A DNA stretch of 64,000 bases from positions 1,736,001 through 1,800,000 of the forward strand of contig NZ_JBIZWA010000001.1 in the NCBI RefSeq assembly GCF_044769865.1, in the 5' to 3' direction. Position 1 is the first letter of the stretch. Every line of letters starts with the position of its first letter. The notes below the pieces were generated by a model. The model had not been told where the DNA came from. It saw only the letters and a program-made list of their open reading frames with translations, and did no database searches. Made by a program: the position numbers and the translations under genes. Source of the DNA: Homoserinimonas sp044769865. GTDB lineage: Bacteria; Actinomycetota; Actinomycetes; Actinomycetales; Microbacteriaceae. Shown piece after piece: positions 50,057 through 59,133 of this stretch.

Positions 50057-51364
50057 GTGAAGATCTCGGTCATCGGTTGTGGGTACCTGGGAGCCGTCCA
50101 CGCGGCCTGCATGGCAGAGATCGGCCATGAGGTCGTCGGCATCGACGTCGACGAGCACAAGATCGAGCTGCTCGCCGAGGGCCGGCCGCCCTTCTATGAG
50201 CCAGGGCTGCCCGAGCTCCTGACGACCGCGAGCGCGTCAGGCCGCCTGTCGTTCAGCACGGATGTCTCGGCCGTCGCATCCGCCCGCGTGCACTTCATCG
50301 CGGTCGGCACGCCTCAGCTCGACGGCAGCAACGCCGCCGACCTCACCTACGTGCACGCCGCTGTCGAGTCGCTCCTTCCACACCTGAAGCCCGGCGACCT
50401 CGTCGTCGGCAAGTCGACCGTGCCCGTCGGCACGGCCGCCGGAGTGTATGAGCGCATCCGCGAGGCCGCACCCGGTGCCTCCCTCGCCTGGAATCCGGAG
50501 TTCCTGCGCGAGGGCTTCGCTGTGAAGGACACGATCGCGCCCGACCGGCTCGTCTACGGGCTCGCCCCCGGCGACGACACGGCCGAGGGCCTGCTCGACG
50601 AGGTCTACGCGGCCGCCCTCGCGAATGGCTCGCCCAAGGTCGTCACCGACTTCGCGACCGCGGAACTGGTGAAGGTCTCGGCCAACGCCTTCCTCGCGAC
50701 CAAGATCTCCTTCATCAACGCCATGGCCGAGGTCGCCGAGGCGACGGGGGCGGATGTCACGGCGCTCGCCGACGCGATCGGCCACGACGCCCGCATCGGT
50801 CGCCGCTTCCTCAACGCCGGGCTCGGCTTCGGCGGTGGCTGCCTCCCCAAGGACATCCGTGCCTTCATGGCGCGCGCTGAGGAGCTCGGAGTCGACCAGG
50901 CGCTCTCCTTCCTGCAGGAGGTCGACGCGATCAACCTGCGCCGCCGCGAGCGGATGGTCGACCTCGCGAAGGAGGTCGTCGGCGGCGACGTGCGGGGCAA
51001 GCGCATCGCCGTGCTGGGGCTCGCCTTCAAGCCCGACTCGGATGACGTGCGCGACTCGCCAGCCCTCGACGTTGCGCTGCGCCTGACCGAACTCGGCGCC
51101 GACGTCGTCGCCACCGACCCTCAGGCCCTCAATACCGCGCTCCGCCGTAAGCCCGACCTCGCCGTCGCGCGGACGGCCTCGCAGGCCGCCGAGGGAGCGG
51201 ATGCCGTGCTCCTCCTCACCGAGTGGCGCGAGTACCGCGAACTCGACCCGGCGGCGCTCGCGTCAGTCGTTCGCGTGCCGGCGATCGTCGACGGGCGCAA
51301 CTGCCTGGACCCGGTGCAGTGGCGCGACGCCGGATGGCACTACCGGGCGCTCGGCCGCCCCTGA
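50057..51364 (+). CDS. UDP-glucose 6-dehydrogenase
   Basis: The 435-residue NAD-dependent enzyme oxidises UDP-glucose to UDP-glucuronate for polysaccharides. It has the start motif KISVIGCGYLGAVHAACMA, KSTVPVGTAAGV, WNPEFLREGFAVKD, and the catalytic Cys in GLGFGGGCLPKDIRAF, with the C-terminal nucleotide domain VLGLAFKPDSDDVRDSPALD. The GTG start has GGAGAGGGAG upstream. Its last 102 bp overlap the GtrA-like gene on the other strand. Confidence 0.95.
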   Translation: MKISVIGCGYLGAVHAACMAEIGHEVVGIDVDEHKIELLAEGRPPFYEPGLPELLTTASASGRLSFSTDVSAVASARVHFIAVGTPQLDGSNAADLTYVHAAVESLLPHLKPGDLVVGKSTVPVGTAAGVYERIREAAPGASLAWNPEFLREGFAVKDTIAPDRLVYGLAPGDDTAEGLLDEVYAAALANGSPKVVTDFATAELVKVSANAFLATKISFINAMAEVAEATGADVTALADAIGHDARIGRRFLNAGLGFGGGCLPKDIRAFMARAEELGVDQALSFLQEVDAINLRRRERMVDLAKEVVGGDVRGKRIAVLGLAFKPDSDDVRDSPALDVALRLTELGADVVATDPQALNTALRRKPDLAVARTASQAAEGADAVLLLTEWREYRELDPAALASVVRVPAIVDGRNCLDPVQWRDAGWHYRALGRP

Positions 51365-51835
51365 GGCTGCCGGCTCAGCGAAGACCCACGTGCGGTAGAG
51401 CCAGAATCGGAACACCATGCCGAGCGCGAGCCCGACGACGTTGGTCGACACGTTGTCGGCCAGGAGGCTCGTGAAGCCGAGCAGGTAGTGCGAGACCCAG
51501 AGGCAGGTGAGCGGGATGCCCATGGCCGCAATGCTCACGGCGGCGAAGCGCAGGCCCTCGCCGACGGGATGGGCACGCTGCTCGCGGTGGAAGGTCCAGT
51601 AGCGGTTGCCGAGCCAGTTCGCGAGGATCGCGACGGAGGTGGAGATGACCTTCGCCGCGACGGGACCCTCGTGCAGCACCTCGGGTGAGAGCACTGTGAG
51701 GCGCAGCACGTTGAAGAGTGTCACGTCGATCACGAGGCCCACCGTGCCGACCACACCGAAGCGGGCGAGCTGCGCGAAGAGGCGACTCTGCAGCATCCGG
51801 CCGACCCGTGCCGTGGTGCTCGGTACGCTGCGCAA
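51263..51835 (-). CDS. GtrA family membrane protein
   Basis: The 190-residue protein has four spans of the GtrA type: FARFGVVGTVGLVIDVTLFNVL-like start (QLARFGVVGTVGLVIDVTLF), ILANWLGNRYWTFHREQR, and NVVGLALGMVFRFWLYRTWVF. GtrA proteins flip lipid-linked sugars or assist glycosylation of surface polymers. The family core ends at RTWVFAE; the last 34 residues are antisense to the end of the UDP-glucose dehydrogenase gene and look like an accidental extension. Confidence 0.85.
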   Translation of the reverse strand: MRSVPSTTARVGRMLQSRLFAQLARFGVVGTVGLVIDVTLFNVLRLTVLSPEVLHEGPVAAKVISTSVAILANWLGNRYWTFHREQRAHPVGEGLRFAAVSIAAMGIPLTCLWVSHYLLGFTSLLADNVSTNVVGLALGMVFRFWLYRTWVFAEPAASGAAERPVVPSGVAPLHRVQAVAPVDDRRHAND

Positions 51836-51870
51836 AGTGGGGACCCCGTGGATAGGCGAAGATGGTGTGT

Positions 51871-51924
51871 GGCGGTTCGCAGTCTAACCGCCGACATCCG
51901 CCCGTTCACTGTGCAGGAACGGGC
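51871..51924 (+). promoter_or_regulatory. Two hairpins in the purK leader
   Basis: GGCGGTT/AACCGCC (51871-51877 and 51886-51892) and GCCCGTTC/GAACGGGC (51900-51907 and 51917-51924) are perfect stems in the 124-bp region before purK. No known purine riboswitch motif is present. They could be attenuator parts or protein-binding sites. Confidence 0.35.
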
Positions 51925-51959
51925 TGTGCGAACGCTGCTCGTCGACCCCAGGAGATCCC

Positions 51960-53084
51960 ATGACCTTGACCGTCGGTGTAATCGGGGGCGGGCAGCTTGC
52001 CCGCATGATGATCCCCGCAGCGACCCACCTGGGCATCGGGCTGCGGGTCTTCGCTGAGACGGAGGGCAGCCCCGCCGGGCTCGCCGCGACCGCCGTCGGC
52101 GACTACCGCGACGCCGATCAGGTGCTGCGCTGGGCGGAGGGGCTCGACGCCGTGACCTTCGACCACGAGCACGTTCCCCAGGCGGTGCTGCAGCGCCTCG
52201 TCGAGTTGGGCGTGCCGGTGCGGCCCGGCCCGCACGCACTCCTGTACGCGCAGGACAAGCTCCTCATGCGCGAGCGGCTCGGCCAGCTCGGGCTGCCCAT
52301 GCCCGAGTGGGCCGCCGTATCGACCGAGGCGGAACTCGACGAGTTCATCGAGGCCCACGGGGGAGCGGCCGTCGTCAAGACGCCGCGGGGCGGCTACGAC
52401 GGCAAGGGGGTCAAGGTCGTGCGCCGCGGCCACGAGGCCATCGCCTGGTTCGAGGATGCCGCGGTCGGCGCCCTGCTCGTGGAGGAGCTCGTCGAGTTCC
52501 GCCGCGAGCTCGCACAGTCGGTGGCGCGCCGCCCCTCGGGCGCGATCGCGGCGTGGCCCGTCGTCGAGAGCGTGCAACAGAACGGCGTCTGCGCTGAGGT
52601 CATCGCCCCGGCCCCACGCTCGATGGGCAAGCTGTCGGATGTCGCGGAACAGATCGCCGTCACCGTCGCCGAGGGCCTCGACGTCACGGGTGTGCTCGCC
52701 GTCGAGCTCTTCGAGACGACCGACGAGCGCCTGCTCGTCAACGAGCTCGCGATGCGTCCCCACAACAGCGGCCACTGGAGCATCGAGGGGTCCACCACGA
52801 GCCAGTTCGAGCAGCACCTCCGGGCCGTGCTCGACCTCCCGCTCGGCGGCACCGGATGTCGCGACCCCTGGTCAGTCATGGTGAATGTGCTCGGCGGCCC
52901 CATGGGTGAGTCCCTGGACTCGCGCTATTCGCGGGCGATGGGGGGGCATCCGCTCGTCAAGTTCCACTCCTACGGCAAGGAGTCGCGCCCCGGCCGCAAG
53001 GTCGGCCACGTCTCGATGGGCGGCGACGACCTCGACGATGTCGTCTATCAGGCGCGCGCGGCTGCCGAGATGCTCGCCTCCTAG
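51960..53084 (+). CDS. purK: 5-(carboxyamino)imidazole ribonucleotide synthase
   Basis: The 374-residue ATP-grasp enzyme carboxylates AIR to N5-CAIR in purine synthesis. It opens TVGVIGGGQLARMMIPAATHLG, and has DAVTFDHEHVPQAVL, VVKTPRGGYDGKGVKVV (ATP loop), VLAVELFETTDERLLVNELAMRPHNSGHW and HPLVKFHSYGKESRPGRKVGHVS. ATG 51960 follows AGGAGATCCC. purE follows 17 bp later. Confidence 0.96.
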   Translation: MTLTVGVIGGGQLARMMIPAATHLGIGLRVFAETEGSPAGLAATAVGDYRDADQVLRWAEGLDAVTFDHEHVPQAVLQRLVELGVPVRPGPHALLYAQDKLLMRERLGQLGLPMPEWAAVSTEAELDEFIEAHGGAAVVKTPRGGYDGKGVKVVRRGHEAIAWFEDAAVGALLVEELVEFRRELAQSVARRPSGAIAAWPVVESVQQNGVCAEVIAPAPRSMGKLSDVAEQIAVTVAEGLDVTGVLAVELFETTDERLLVNELAMRPHNSGHWSIEGSTTSQFEQHLRAVLDLPLGGTGCRDPWSVMVNVLGGPMGESLDSRYSRAMGGHPLVKFHSYGKESRPGRKVGHVSMGGDDLDDVVYQARAAAEMLAS

Positions 53085-53088
53085 CCGC

Positions 53089-53094
53089 TACTAT
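53089..53094 (+). promoter_or_regulatory. Putative -10 (TACTAT) of purE
   Basis: TACTAT ends 7 bp before ATG 53102. It would give purE its own leaderless transcript in addition to read-through from purK. Confidence 0.35.
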
Positions 53095-53101
53095 CGTGCC
53101 C

Positions 53102-53596
53102 ATGCCTTCACCGCTCGTGTCGATCATCATGGGCTCCGACTCCGACTGGCCCGTCATGGGCGAAGCGGCGGCGGTGCTCAGCGAGTTCGGCGTGCCCCAT
53201 GAGGTTGAGGTCGTCTCGGCGCACCGCACGCCCGACAAGATGATCTCCTTCGGCCGTGAGGCGGCCGGCCGGGGCATCCGTGCGATCATCGCGGGTGCCG
53301 GCGGGGCAGCGCACCTGCCGGGCATGGTCGCCTCCGTCACGACGCTGCCGGTCATCGGCGTGCCCGTGCCGCTCGCGCGACTCGATGGCATGGACTCCCT
53401 GCTCTCGATCGTGCAGATGCCCGCCGGCATCCCCGTCGCGACCGTCTCCATCGGGGGAGCGAAGAACGCCGGTCTGCTCGCGCTTCGCATCCTTGGCTCG
53501 ACGGATGCCGCGATCGCCGGGCAGCTCGCGCAGTACTCCCGTGACCTCGAGCACATCGTCGAGGAGAAGAACACCGCGCTGAAGGCACGCCTCTAG
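53102..53596 (+). CDS. purE: 5-(carboxyamino)imidazole ribonucleotide mutase
   Basis: The 164-residue class I PurE rearranges N5-CAIR to CAIR. Conserved parts are VSIIMGSDSDWPVM, EVVSAHRTPDKMISF (catalytic His), IIAGAGGAAHLPGMVAS, and LDGMDSLLSIVQMPAGIPVATV. A GTG six bases earlier is a possible alternative start. It is paired with purK, its pathway partner. Confidence 0.96.
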   Translation: MPSPLVSIIMGSDSDWPVMGEAAAVLSEFGVPHEVEVVSAHRTPDKMISFGREAAGRGIRAIIAGAGGAAHLPGMVASVTTLPVIGVPVPLARLDGMDSLLSIVQMPAGIPVATVSIGGAKNAGLLALRILGSTDAAIAGQLAQYSRDLEHIVEEKNTALKARL

Positions 53597-53599
53597 CCC

Positions 53600-54949
53600 G
53601 TGGCATCCGCAGCACGCAGCGTGCACTCGGCGAGGCCGACCGTGCGCCACCCCGACACCAGCTCGCGAGAGGTGATGACGGCGAGGGCGTGGTGGCTGGT
53701 CGCGCTCAACGTGCTCATCCCGGGCTCGGCCCAGTTGTTGGCAGGCAACCGCCGCCTGGGCCGCTTCGGTGTCTCGGCGACCTTCGTGCTGTGGGCGGTC
53801 GCGCTCCTCGCGCTGGTCGTGTTCCTGGTGAACAGCTCGGTGCTGCTGACCCTCGCGACGAACCCGATCGCGCTCACGGTCGGTCAGGTGCTGCTCGGCG
53901 CATACGCCGTGCTCTGGGTAGTCCTCACGCTCGACGCCCTGCGGCTGGTCAGGCTTGTGAAGGCCTCGCCGGGTGCTCGGCCGTTCCTGGCCGGCGTCGC
54001 GGTCGTCGCCCTCGTCCTGACGGCGGGTGGGGCCGCATACGGTGCACACCTCGCGGGCGTGGCGCGCGACGCGATCGTCTCGGTGTTCCAGAGCGGTGAC
54101 TACGCCGAGCCGGTCGATGGTCGCTACAACATCCTCCTCCTCGGCGGGGACGCGGGAGCCGACCGGGAGGGCCTGCGACCCGACAGCATCTCCGTCGTGA
54201 GCGTCGACGCCGAGACCGGCGCGACGACGATCATCGGCGTGCCGCGCAACTTCGAGCGGGCCACCTTCTCCGAGGGCTCGCCCATGTTCGAGGCCTACCC
54301 GAACGGCTACGACTGCGGCGACGAATGCCTCATCAGCTACCTCTACACGATGGGCGAACAGCACTCGGAGCTGTATCCGGATGCCGAGGCGAACGGCAGC
54401 AACGCCGGCCTTGAGGCGATGCGCGACGCCGTCGAGGGCGTCACCGGCCTGCACCTGCACTACTACGTGCTGATCGACATGCAGGGGTTCCAGCAGCTCA
54501 TCGACGCGCTCGGCGGTGTCGAGATCGAGGTGCCGGAGCGCCTGGCATACGGGCCGGTCACGAGCCCAACCCCCTTCGGCTACTTCGAGGCAGGGCCGCA
54601 ACGCATGAACGGCGAGCAGGCGCTCTGGTACGCGCGCTCCCGCTTCGACGGCAACGACCTCGAGCGCATGGAACGCCAGCGCCAGGTGCAGCAGGCCATC
54701 ATCACGCAGATGGAGCCGACGAACGTCGTCAACAAGTTCCAGGCGGTCGCCGACGCCGGGACCCAGGTCGTGAAGACCGACATCCCCGATGTCATGATCA
54801 GCGTCCTCGTCGACCTCGCTGGCAAGTCGCGCGAGCATGCGATCGCCACGCTCGAACTCGTTCCCGACTCGGGCGTCGACACGATCTACCCCGACTACGC
54901 GTCGATCCACGCGATCGTGCAGGACTCGCTGGTGCGCCCCGCGGAGTAG
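53600..54949 (+). CDS. LCP family (LytR-CpsA-Psr) glycopolymer transferase
   Basis: The 449-residue membrane-anchored enzyme attaches secondary polymers to peptidoglycan. Four N-terminal spans (from WWLVALNVLIPGSAQLLAG to about residue 160) precede the extracellular LCP domain. The latter has YNILLLGGDAGADREGLRPDSISVVS (Arg/Asp set), IIGVPRNFER, and WYARSRFDGNDLERMERQRQV, the conserved pyrophosphate-binding Arg/Asp motifs. Two cysteines in YDCGDECL may form a disulfide. It starts with a GTG 3 bp after the purE stop, and its role fits the polysaccharide genes downstream. Confidence 0.9.
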   Translation: MASAARSVHSARPTVRHPDTSSREVMTARAWWLVALNVLIPGSAQLLAGNRRLGRFGVSATFVLWAVALLALVVFLVNSSVLLTLATNPIALTVGQVLLGAYAVLWVVLTLDALRLVRLVKASPGARPFLAGVAVVALVLTAGGAAYGAHLAGVARDAIVSVFQSGDYAEPVDGRYNILLLGGDAGADREGLRPDSISVVSVDAETGATTIIGVPRNFERATFSEGSPMFEAYPNGYDCGDECLISYLYTMGEQHSELYPDAEANGSNAGLEAMRDAVEGVTGLHLHYYVLIDMQGFQQLIDALGGVEIEVPERLAYGPVTSPTPFGYFEAGPQRMNGEQALWYARSRFDGNDLERMERQRQVQQAIITQMEPTNVVNKFQAVADAGTQVVKTDIPDVMISVLVDLAGKSREHAIATLELVPDSGVDTIYPDYASIHAIVQDSLVRPAE

Positions 54950-55029
54950 CCGGCGTCAGCAATCTCCGATATGTGATCGTTGCCTCAAGCCCCTGTGGGG
55001 AGGGGCCATCGGACTGGCAGTATCCAAGC

Positions 55030-56076
55030 ATGTCTCGAATGCTGAAGGTCCTCGCCATGCCTGTCTCAGTCGCTGCCGTCCTTTCCTTGGCCGCGTGCGG
55101 CACGAGCACAGCGAGTTCAACGCCACCATCGCCCGAACCAGTCGCGCAAGGCGAATCGACAACCGCGCCTCAGCCTGCGTGGGATCTCGGATGCGACGAC
55201 CTAGTGGGTACGGAGGAATTCGACCTGCTGGGAATCCAGGGCGCATCACTCGACCTAGCTGACCCGGCCCTCAACAGCTCGGTTCCCAGCTCGTACGTGA
55301 TTCGCACCGTGGGAGGGATCGCGTGCCAGTGGGGGGACTCGCCTAAGGGCAGCTCCAGCGCCGCAGTGGAGATAACGATCCTGCCCCAAGCTCAGGCTGA
55401 GTGGGACCACCCGTGGCATGTCCCGGCGGAACCCCAGTGCGTGGACAGCGCTTGCGTGGGCGACCTCCTGAGCGAGGAGGGCGACTGGATTCGCATCTCC
55501 GCCCACGGCGCAGGGGCCGATTCCGCGGATTTTGCCGCCCTCGCAGAGGGTGTGGCGGATTCGCTCGCGTCAGCAGCGCGCAATGATGTGAGTGTGCCCT
55601 CGCAGGACCTCGCTGCGACATGTGACGACATCGCGGACATCGACCTCATCCGCGGCACCCTCGAGACGAATACCCCACTCATGTTCGCCGGAGGAGGGGG
55701 CGGGTGGTCACCCCGGTCGGCCGCGCAGTCGATGGCTGGCCTCCCAGGCATCCCGTCCTGCGGCATCTCCGCCGCGTCGAATGACCTCGCGGCGTACGGC
55801 ACCATCGACTGGCTGCAGGAGGCTGAATGGGCGTTCGACAGCGCTGGAGTTGAGGAGCTTGAGAACGTCAGCGTCCCAGGCGCCCGGGAAGATTCGGGCT
55901 ACGCGACGTGCGATGAGGCAGACGACTCCTGCTCCGTGCACTTCGTGCTCGACGGCAACTGGGTCATCGTCACCGCAGTCGCGCTCCAGCTGCCGTTTGA
56001 CGACCCAACTATCCAGGCTTCCGAAGTCGCTCCGCGAGACGCGGCGCTGGCTATCGCTGCTCTGGTATCGCAGTAA
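55030..56076 (+). CDS. Secreted lipoprotein, hypothetical
   Basis: The 348-residue predicted lipoprotein has the lipobox AVLSLAAC after a short signal peptide, then a Ser/Thr/Pro-rich linker. The body has two similar parts, each with a Cys-containing opening (DLGCDDLVGTEEFDLL and AATCDDIADIDLI) and further cysteines (GGIACQWGD and GIPSCGIS; QCVDSACVGD and TCDEADDSCSVHF). It therefore looks like an internally duplicated, disulfide-bonded extracellular domain. Codon use is less biased than in neighbours. I recognise no family. Confidence 0.75.
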   Translation: MSRMLKVLAMPVSVAAVLSLAACGTSTASSTPPSPEPVAQGESTTAPQPAWDLGCDDLVGTEEFDLLGIQGASLDLADPALNSSVPSSYVIRTVGGIACQWGDSPKGSSSAAVEITILPQAQAEWDHPWHVPAEPQCVDSACVGDLLSEEGDWIRISAHGAGADSADFAALAEGVADSLASAARNDVSVPSQDLAATCDDIADIDLIRGTLETNTPLMFAGGGGGWSPRSAAQSMAGLPGIPSCGISAASNDLAAYGTIDWLQEAEWAFDSAGVEELENVSVPGAREDSGYATCDEADDSCSVHFVLDGNWVIVTAVALQLPFDDPTIQASEVAPRDAALAIAALVSQ

Positions 56077-56081
56077 CGGCG

Positions 56082-57254
56082 TCAGAGTTCGGCGTGCAGG
56101 TTCCAGACCTCGCGCGCCGCGGAGTCCCACGCGTAGGCGCGTGAGCGGTCCTGCCCGAGCAACGACAGTCGCGATGCTCGCTCCTTGTCGCTCACGACGT
56201 CGCTGATCGCGCGGGCGAGCCGTGCCGGGTATTCCGAGTCGTCGGATGCCTCGACCGCGACACCGGCGTCGGCCGCGACTTCAACAACCGAAGGGTCGTC
56301 GGAGTGCACGACGGGTACCCCAAAGCTGAATGCTTCGATGACGGGGAGCGGGAAGCCGCCGGAGACGCTCGGGTGCACGAATGCGCTGGCGCGCGCAATG
56401 ACGACCGCGAGGTCGGCGTCGGGCAGAAAGCCGAGCGTGCGCACCCGGTCGGGCGCGAGTCCGTGGTCGGCGGCGACCGCCGCGACATCGACACCACCCC
56501 AGCCCTCCGGTCCCGCGATGAGGAGCGGGAGATCGACGGAGTCCCGGTGCGCGAGTGATGCGATGAGTGCACCGAGGCGCTTGCGAGGCTCGAGGGTCCC
56601 CGCGGTGAGGATGTAACGCTCCGGCAGGTCGAGGGCCTCGGCACGGGCATCCGCATCGACCGGTGTCGCGAGCTTGCTGCTCACGGCACCGCCGATGACG
56701 CGGATGCGGTCGCCGAAATTATGGGTCTCGTTGAGTTGCTCGGCCACCGCGTGCGTCGGCGTGATGACGGCGTCGGCGTAGCGGTGAGCCCGCTTGACCA
56801 TGGCCCGCAGCAGCGCGGCCCGGCCCTTGGGGAGGGCGTCCGGATGCGTCCAGGCGGTCACGTCGTGCACGGTCACGACCGTCTGGTTGCCCGGTTCGTT
56901 GATGCGATCGTGCCTGCCGAGCGGAGCGACGGCATTCGCGCTGTGGAGCATGCCCTTGGCGCTCCGGATCTCGCCGTTCCCCGTGCGCCCGGGGAACGTG
57001 GTCACGCCCGCCCGCCAGGCGAGGTGGAGCTCGCGGCGCGGCAGGGGCAACTCGATTAGCTCTTCCAGGCCGGGAAGCAGCGTCGTGAGCCGTTCGCGAT
57101 CCTCGGCTGGCGATCGCGGGATGACCCCTGCGACGGCACAGCCGTCCGGTGCGACCTCGATCAATGCGCGGGCAAGTTCCTCCGTATAGCGACCGATACC
57201 GCCCGGCACGGGCGCCGTGACGGGGTCAAGGAGCACGCGCAGGGTCGTCGTCAT
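56082..57254 (-). CDS. Glycosyltransferase, GT4-type fold
   Basis: The 390-residue GT-B glycosyltransferase has a start with LRVLLDPVTAPVPGGIGRYTEELARAL and a nucleotide-sugar half with RYILTAGTLEPRKRLGALI, LLIAGPEGWGG, VRTLGFLPDADLAVVIARA and HPSVSGGFPLPVIEAFSFG. In the usual E-x7-E motif the first Glu is replaced by Gly (GGFPLPVIE). Its product probably adds mannose or rhamnose to the envelope glycan. The ATG overlaps the rfbD stop (ATGA). Confidence 0.88.
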   Translation of the reverse strand: MTTTLRVLLDPVTAPVPGGIGRYTEELARALIEVAPDGCAVAGVIPRSPAEDRERLTTLLPGLEELIELPLPRRELHLAWRAGVTTFPGRTGNGEIRSAKGMLHSANAVAPLGRHDRINEPGNQTVVTVHDVTAWTHPDALPKGRAALLRAMVKRAHRYADAVITPTHAVAEQLNETHNFGDRIRVIGGAVSSKLATPVDADARAEALDLPERYILTAGTLEPRKRLGALIASLAHRDSVDLPLLIAGPEGWGGVDVAAVAADHGLAPDRVRTLGFLPDADLAVVIARASAFVHPSVSGGFPLPVIEAFSFGVPVVHSDDPSVVEVAADAGVAVEASDDSEYPARLARAISDVVSDKERASRLSLLGQDRSRAYAWDSAAREVWNLHAEL

Positions 57255-58105
57255 GACGCGCTCGCAACTCCAGTGGCCAATGCCTCCGCGAGGGCCTCCT
57301 GCCAGGAGCGCATGGGGGAGAGACCGGCATCTGCCCAGCGAGCGTGGCCGAGCACCGAGTAGGCGGGGCGCGCAGCGGGGCGCACGAAGGACGCGCTGTC
57401 GGTGGGCAGCACGCGCTCGGGGTCGAGGCCGCTCAGGCGGAAGATCTCGCGCGTGAAGCCGAACCAGCTCGTCTGACCGCCGTTGGTGCCGTGGTAGGCG
57501 CCAGCCGGCGCATCCGAATTGATCAGCGCTGCGATCTGGCGCGCGAGGTCGAGCGTCCACGTGGGCTGTCCGACCTGGTCGTCGACGACGCTCAAGGTCT
57601 CGCGGTCTGCGGCCAGGCGCAGCATCGTCTTGACGAAGTTCGGCCCGTGCTCGCCGTAGAGCCATGCCGTGCGCACGATGTAGGTGCTGTCGGGGTGTGC
57701 GGCGAGGGCGAGCCGCTCGCCCTCCGCCTTGGTGCGCCCGTAGGCGTTCTTGGGGTCGATCGGAGCGTCCTCGGGGTAGGGCTCGCTCGCGTCTCCGGCG
57801 AAGACGTAATCGGTCGAGACCGTCACGAAGCGCGCGCCGTGCCGCGCCGCCGCCGTCGCGAGGTTGCCTGTGCCCGTCGCGTTGACGGCGAAGGCGTCAT
57901 CCTCGTGCGTCTCCGCGTCGTCCACCTTCGTGTAGGCGGAAGCGTTGATGATGACGTCGTGACCTTCGGATGCCGCGAGCACGGCGTCGAGGTCGGTCAC
58001 GTCGAGTTCAGCGCGGCCCAGTGCCGTGACATCCGTGCCGGCCAGTACCGTCTGCAGGTCGCGGCCGAGCATCCCGTTCGCGCCGGCGATGAGGATGCGC
58101 GACAT
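57251..58105 (-). CDS. rfbD: dTDP-4-dehydrorhamnose reductase
   Basis: The 284-residue short-chain reductase makes the last step to dTDP-L-rhamnose. It has ILIAGANGMLGRDLQ (NADPH loop), NASAYTKVDDAE, FVTVSTDYVFAGD, and the catalytic YGRTKAEGE. I chose ATG 58105 because it overlaps the rfbB stop (TGATG) and the dinucleotide motif begins there; the upstream frame is antisense or rfbB sequence. It forms an operon with rfbB and the downstream glycosyltransferase. Confidence 0.95.
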   Translation of the reverse strand: MSRILIAGANGMLGRDLQTVLAGTDVTALGRAELDVTDLDAVLAASEGHDVIINASAYTKVDDAETHEDDAFAVNATGTGNLATAAARHGARFVTVSTDYVFAGDASEPYPEDAPIDPKNAYGRTKAEGERLALAAHPDSTYIVRTAWLYGEHGPNFVKTMLRLAADRETLSVVDDQVGQPTWTLDLARQIAALINSDAPAGAYHGTNGGQTSWFGFTREIFRLSGLDPERVLPTDSASFVRPAARPAYSVLGHARWADAGLSPMRSWQEALAEALATGVASAS

Positions 58106-59100
58106 CACTGTCCCTGCGCCTTGTAGCGGGCCTCGGTCGCGTCCTTCTGCGGCGCCCACCAGTGCTCGTTCTCGCGGTACCACTCGATCGTGGCGGCAAG
58201 ACCGGCCTCGAAGTCGGAGTAGGCGGGTGTCCACCCGAGTTCGGTGCGCAGGCGCGTCGAGTCGATCGCGTAGCGCAGATCGTGGCCGGGGCGGTCGTTC
58301 ACGTGGTCGTAAGCGTCGGCGGGCTGGCCGAGCTGCGTGAGGATGAGCTCGACGACGTCCTTGTTGTTCTTCTCCCCGTCGGCGCCGATCAGGTAGGTCT
58401 CGCCGATCTCACCCTTCTCGAGGATCACCAGCACGGCGGAGGAGTGGTCATCCGCGTGGATCCAGTCACGCACGTTCTCGCCAGTGCCGTAGAGCTTGGG
58501 GCGCTCGCCGCGGAGCACGTTCGTGATCTGGCGGGGGATGAACTTCTCGACGTGCTGGTAGGGCCCGTAGTTGTTGGAACAGTTCGAGATGGTCGCCTTG
58601 ACGCCGAAGGAACGCACCCACGCCCGCACCAGCAGGTCGCTGCCAGCCTTGGTCGAGGAGTAGGGGCTCGAGGGGTTGTAGGGCGTGTGCTCCGTGAAGC
58701 GCTTCGGGTCATCGAGCTCGAGGTCGCCATAGACCTCATCGGTCGAGATGTGGTGGAAACGGATGCCGTGCTTGCGTGCCGCCTCCAGCAGCGTGTAGGT
58801 GCCGATGATGTTGGTGTCGAGGAAGGGCCGCGGGTCGTCGAGCGAGTTGTCGTTGTGGCTCTCGGCGGCGTAGTGGACGACGGCATCGTGGCGGGAGAAC
58901 AGCTCGTCGACGAGTTCAGCGTCGCAGATGTCGCCCTGCACGAACTCGAAACGGTCCTTCGGAAGGCCTTCCAGCGACGCCAGGTTGCCGGCGTAGGTCA
59001 GTTTGTCGAGCACCGTGACACTGTGGTCGGTCTCGCTGAGCACGTGGTGCACGAAGTTGGAACCGATGAACCCGGCTCCGCCGGTGACGAGCATCTTCAT
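58105..59100 (-). CDS. rfbB: dTDP-glucose 4,6-dehydratase
   Basis: The 331-residue extended SDR enzyme makes dTDP-4-keto-6-deoxyglucose. Motifs are MLVTGGAGFIGSNFVHHVL, AAESHNDNSLDDPRPFL, the catalytic STDEVYGDL (Asp/Glu), and YSSTKAGSDLLVRAW (Tyr/Lys). CSNNYGPYQHVEKFIPRQI and ERPKLYGTGENVRDWI complete the family pattern. It is the first gene of the minus-strand rfbB-rfbD-glycosyltransferase unit. Confidence 0.96.
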   Translation of the reverse strand: MKMLVTGGAGFIGSNFVHHVLSETDHSVTVLDKLTYAGNLASLEGLPKDRFEFVQGDICDAELVDELFSRHDAVVHYAAESHNDNSLDDPRPFLDTNIIGTYTLLEAARKHGIRFHHISTDEVYGDLELDDPKRFTEHTPYNPSSPYSSTKAGSDLLVRAWVRSFGVKATISNCSNNYGPYQHVEKFIPRQITNVLRGERPKLYGTGENVRDWIHADDHSSAVLVILEKGEIGETYLIGADGEKNNKDVVELILTQLGQPADAYDHVNDRPGHDLRYAIDSTRLRTELGWTPAYSDFEAGLAATIEWYRENEHWWAPQKDATEARYKAQGQ

Positions 59101-59133
59101 AAGGGGTGTGCCTCCTTGGCGGTCCCCCAGATT

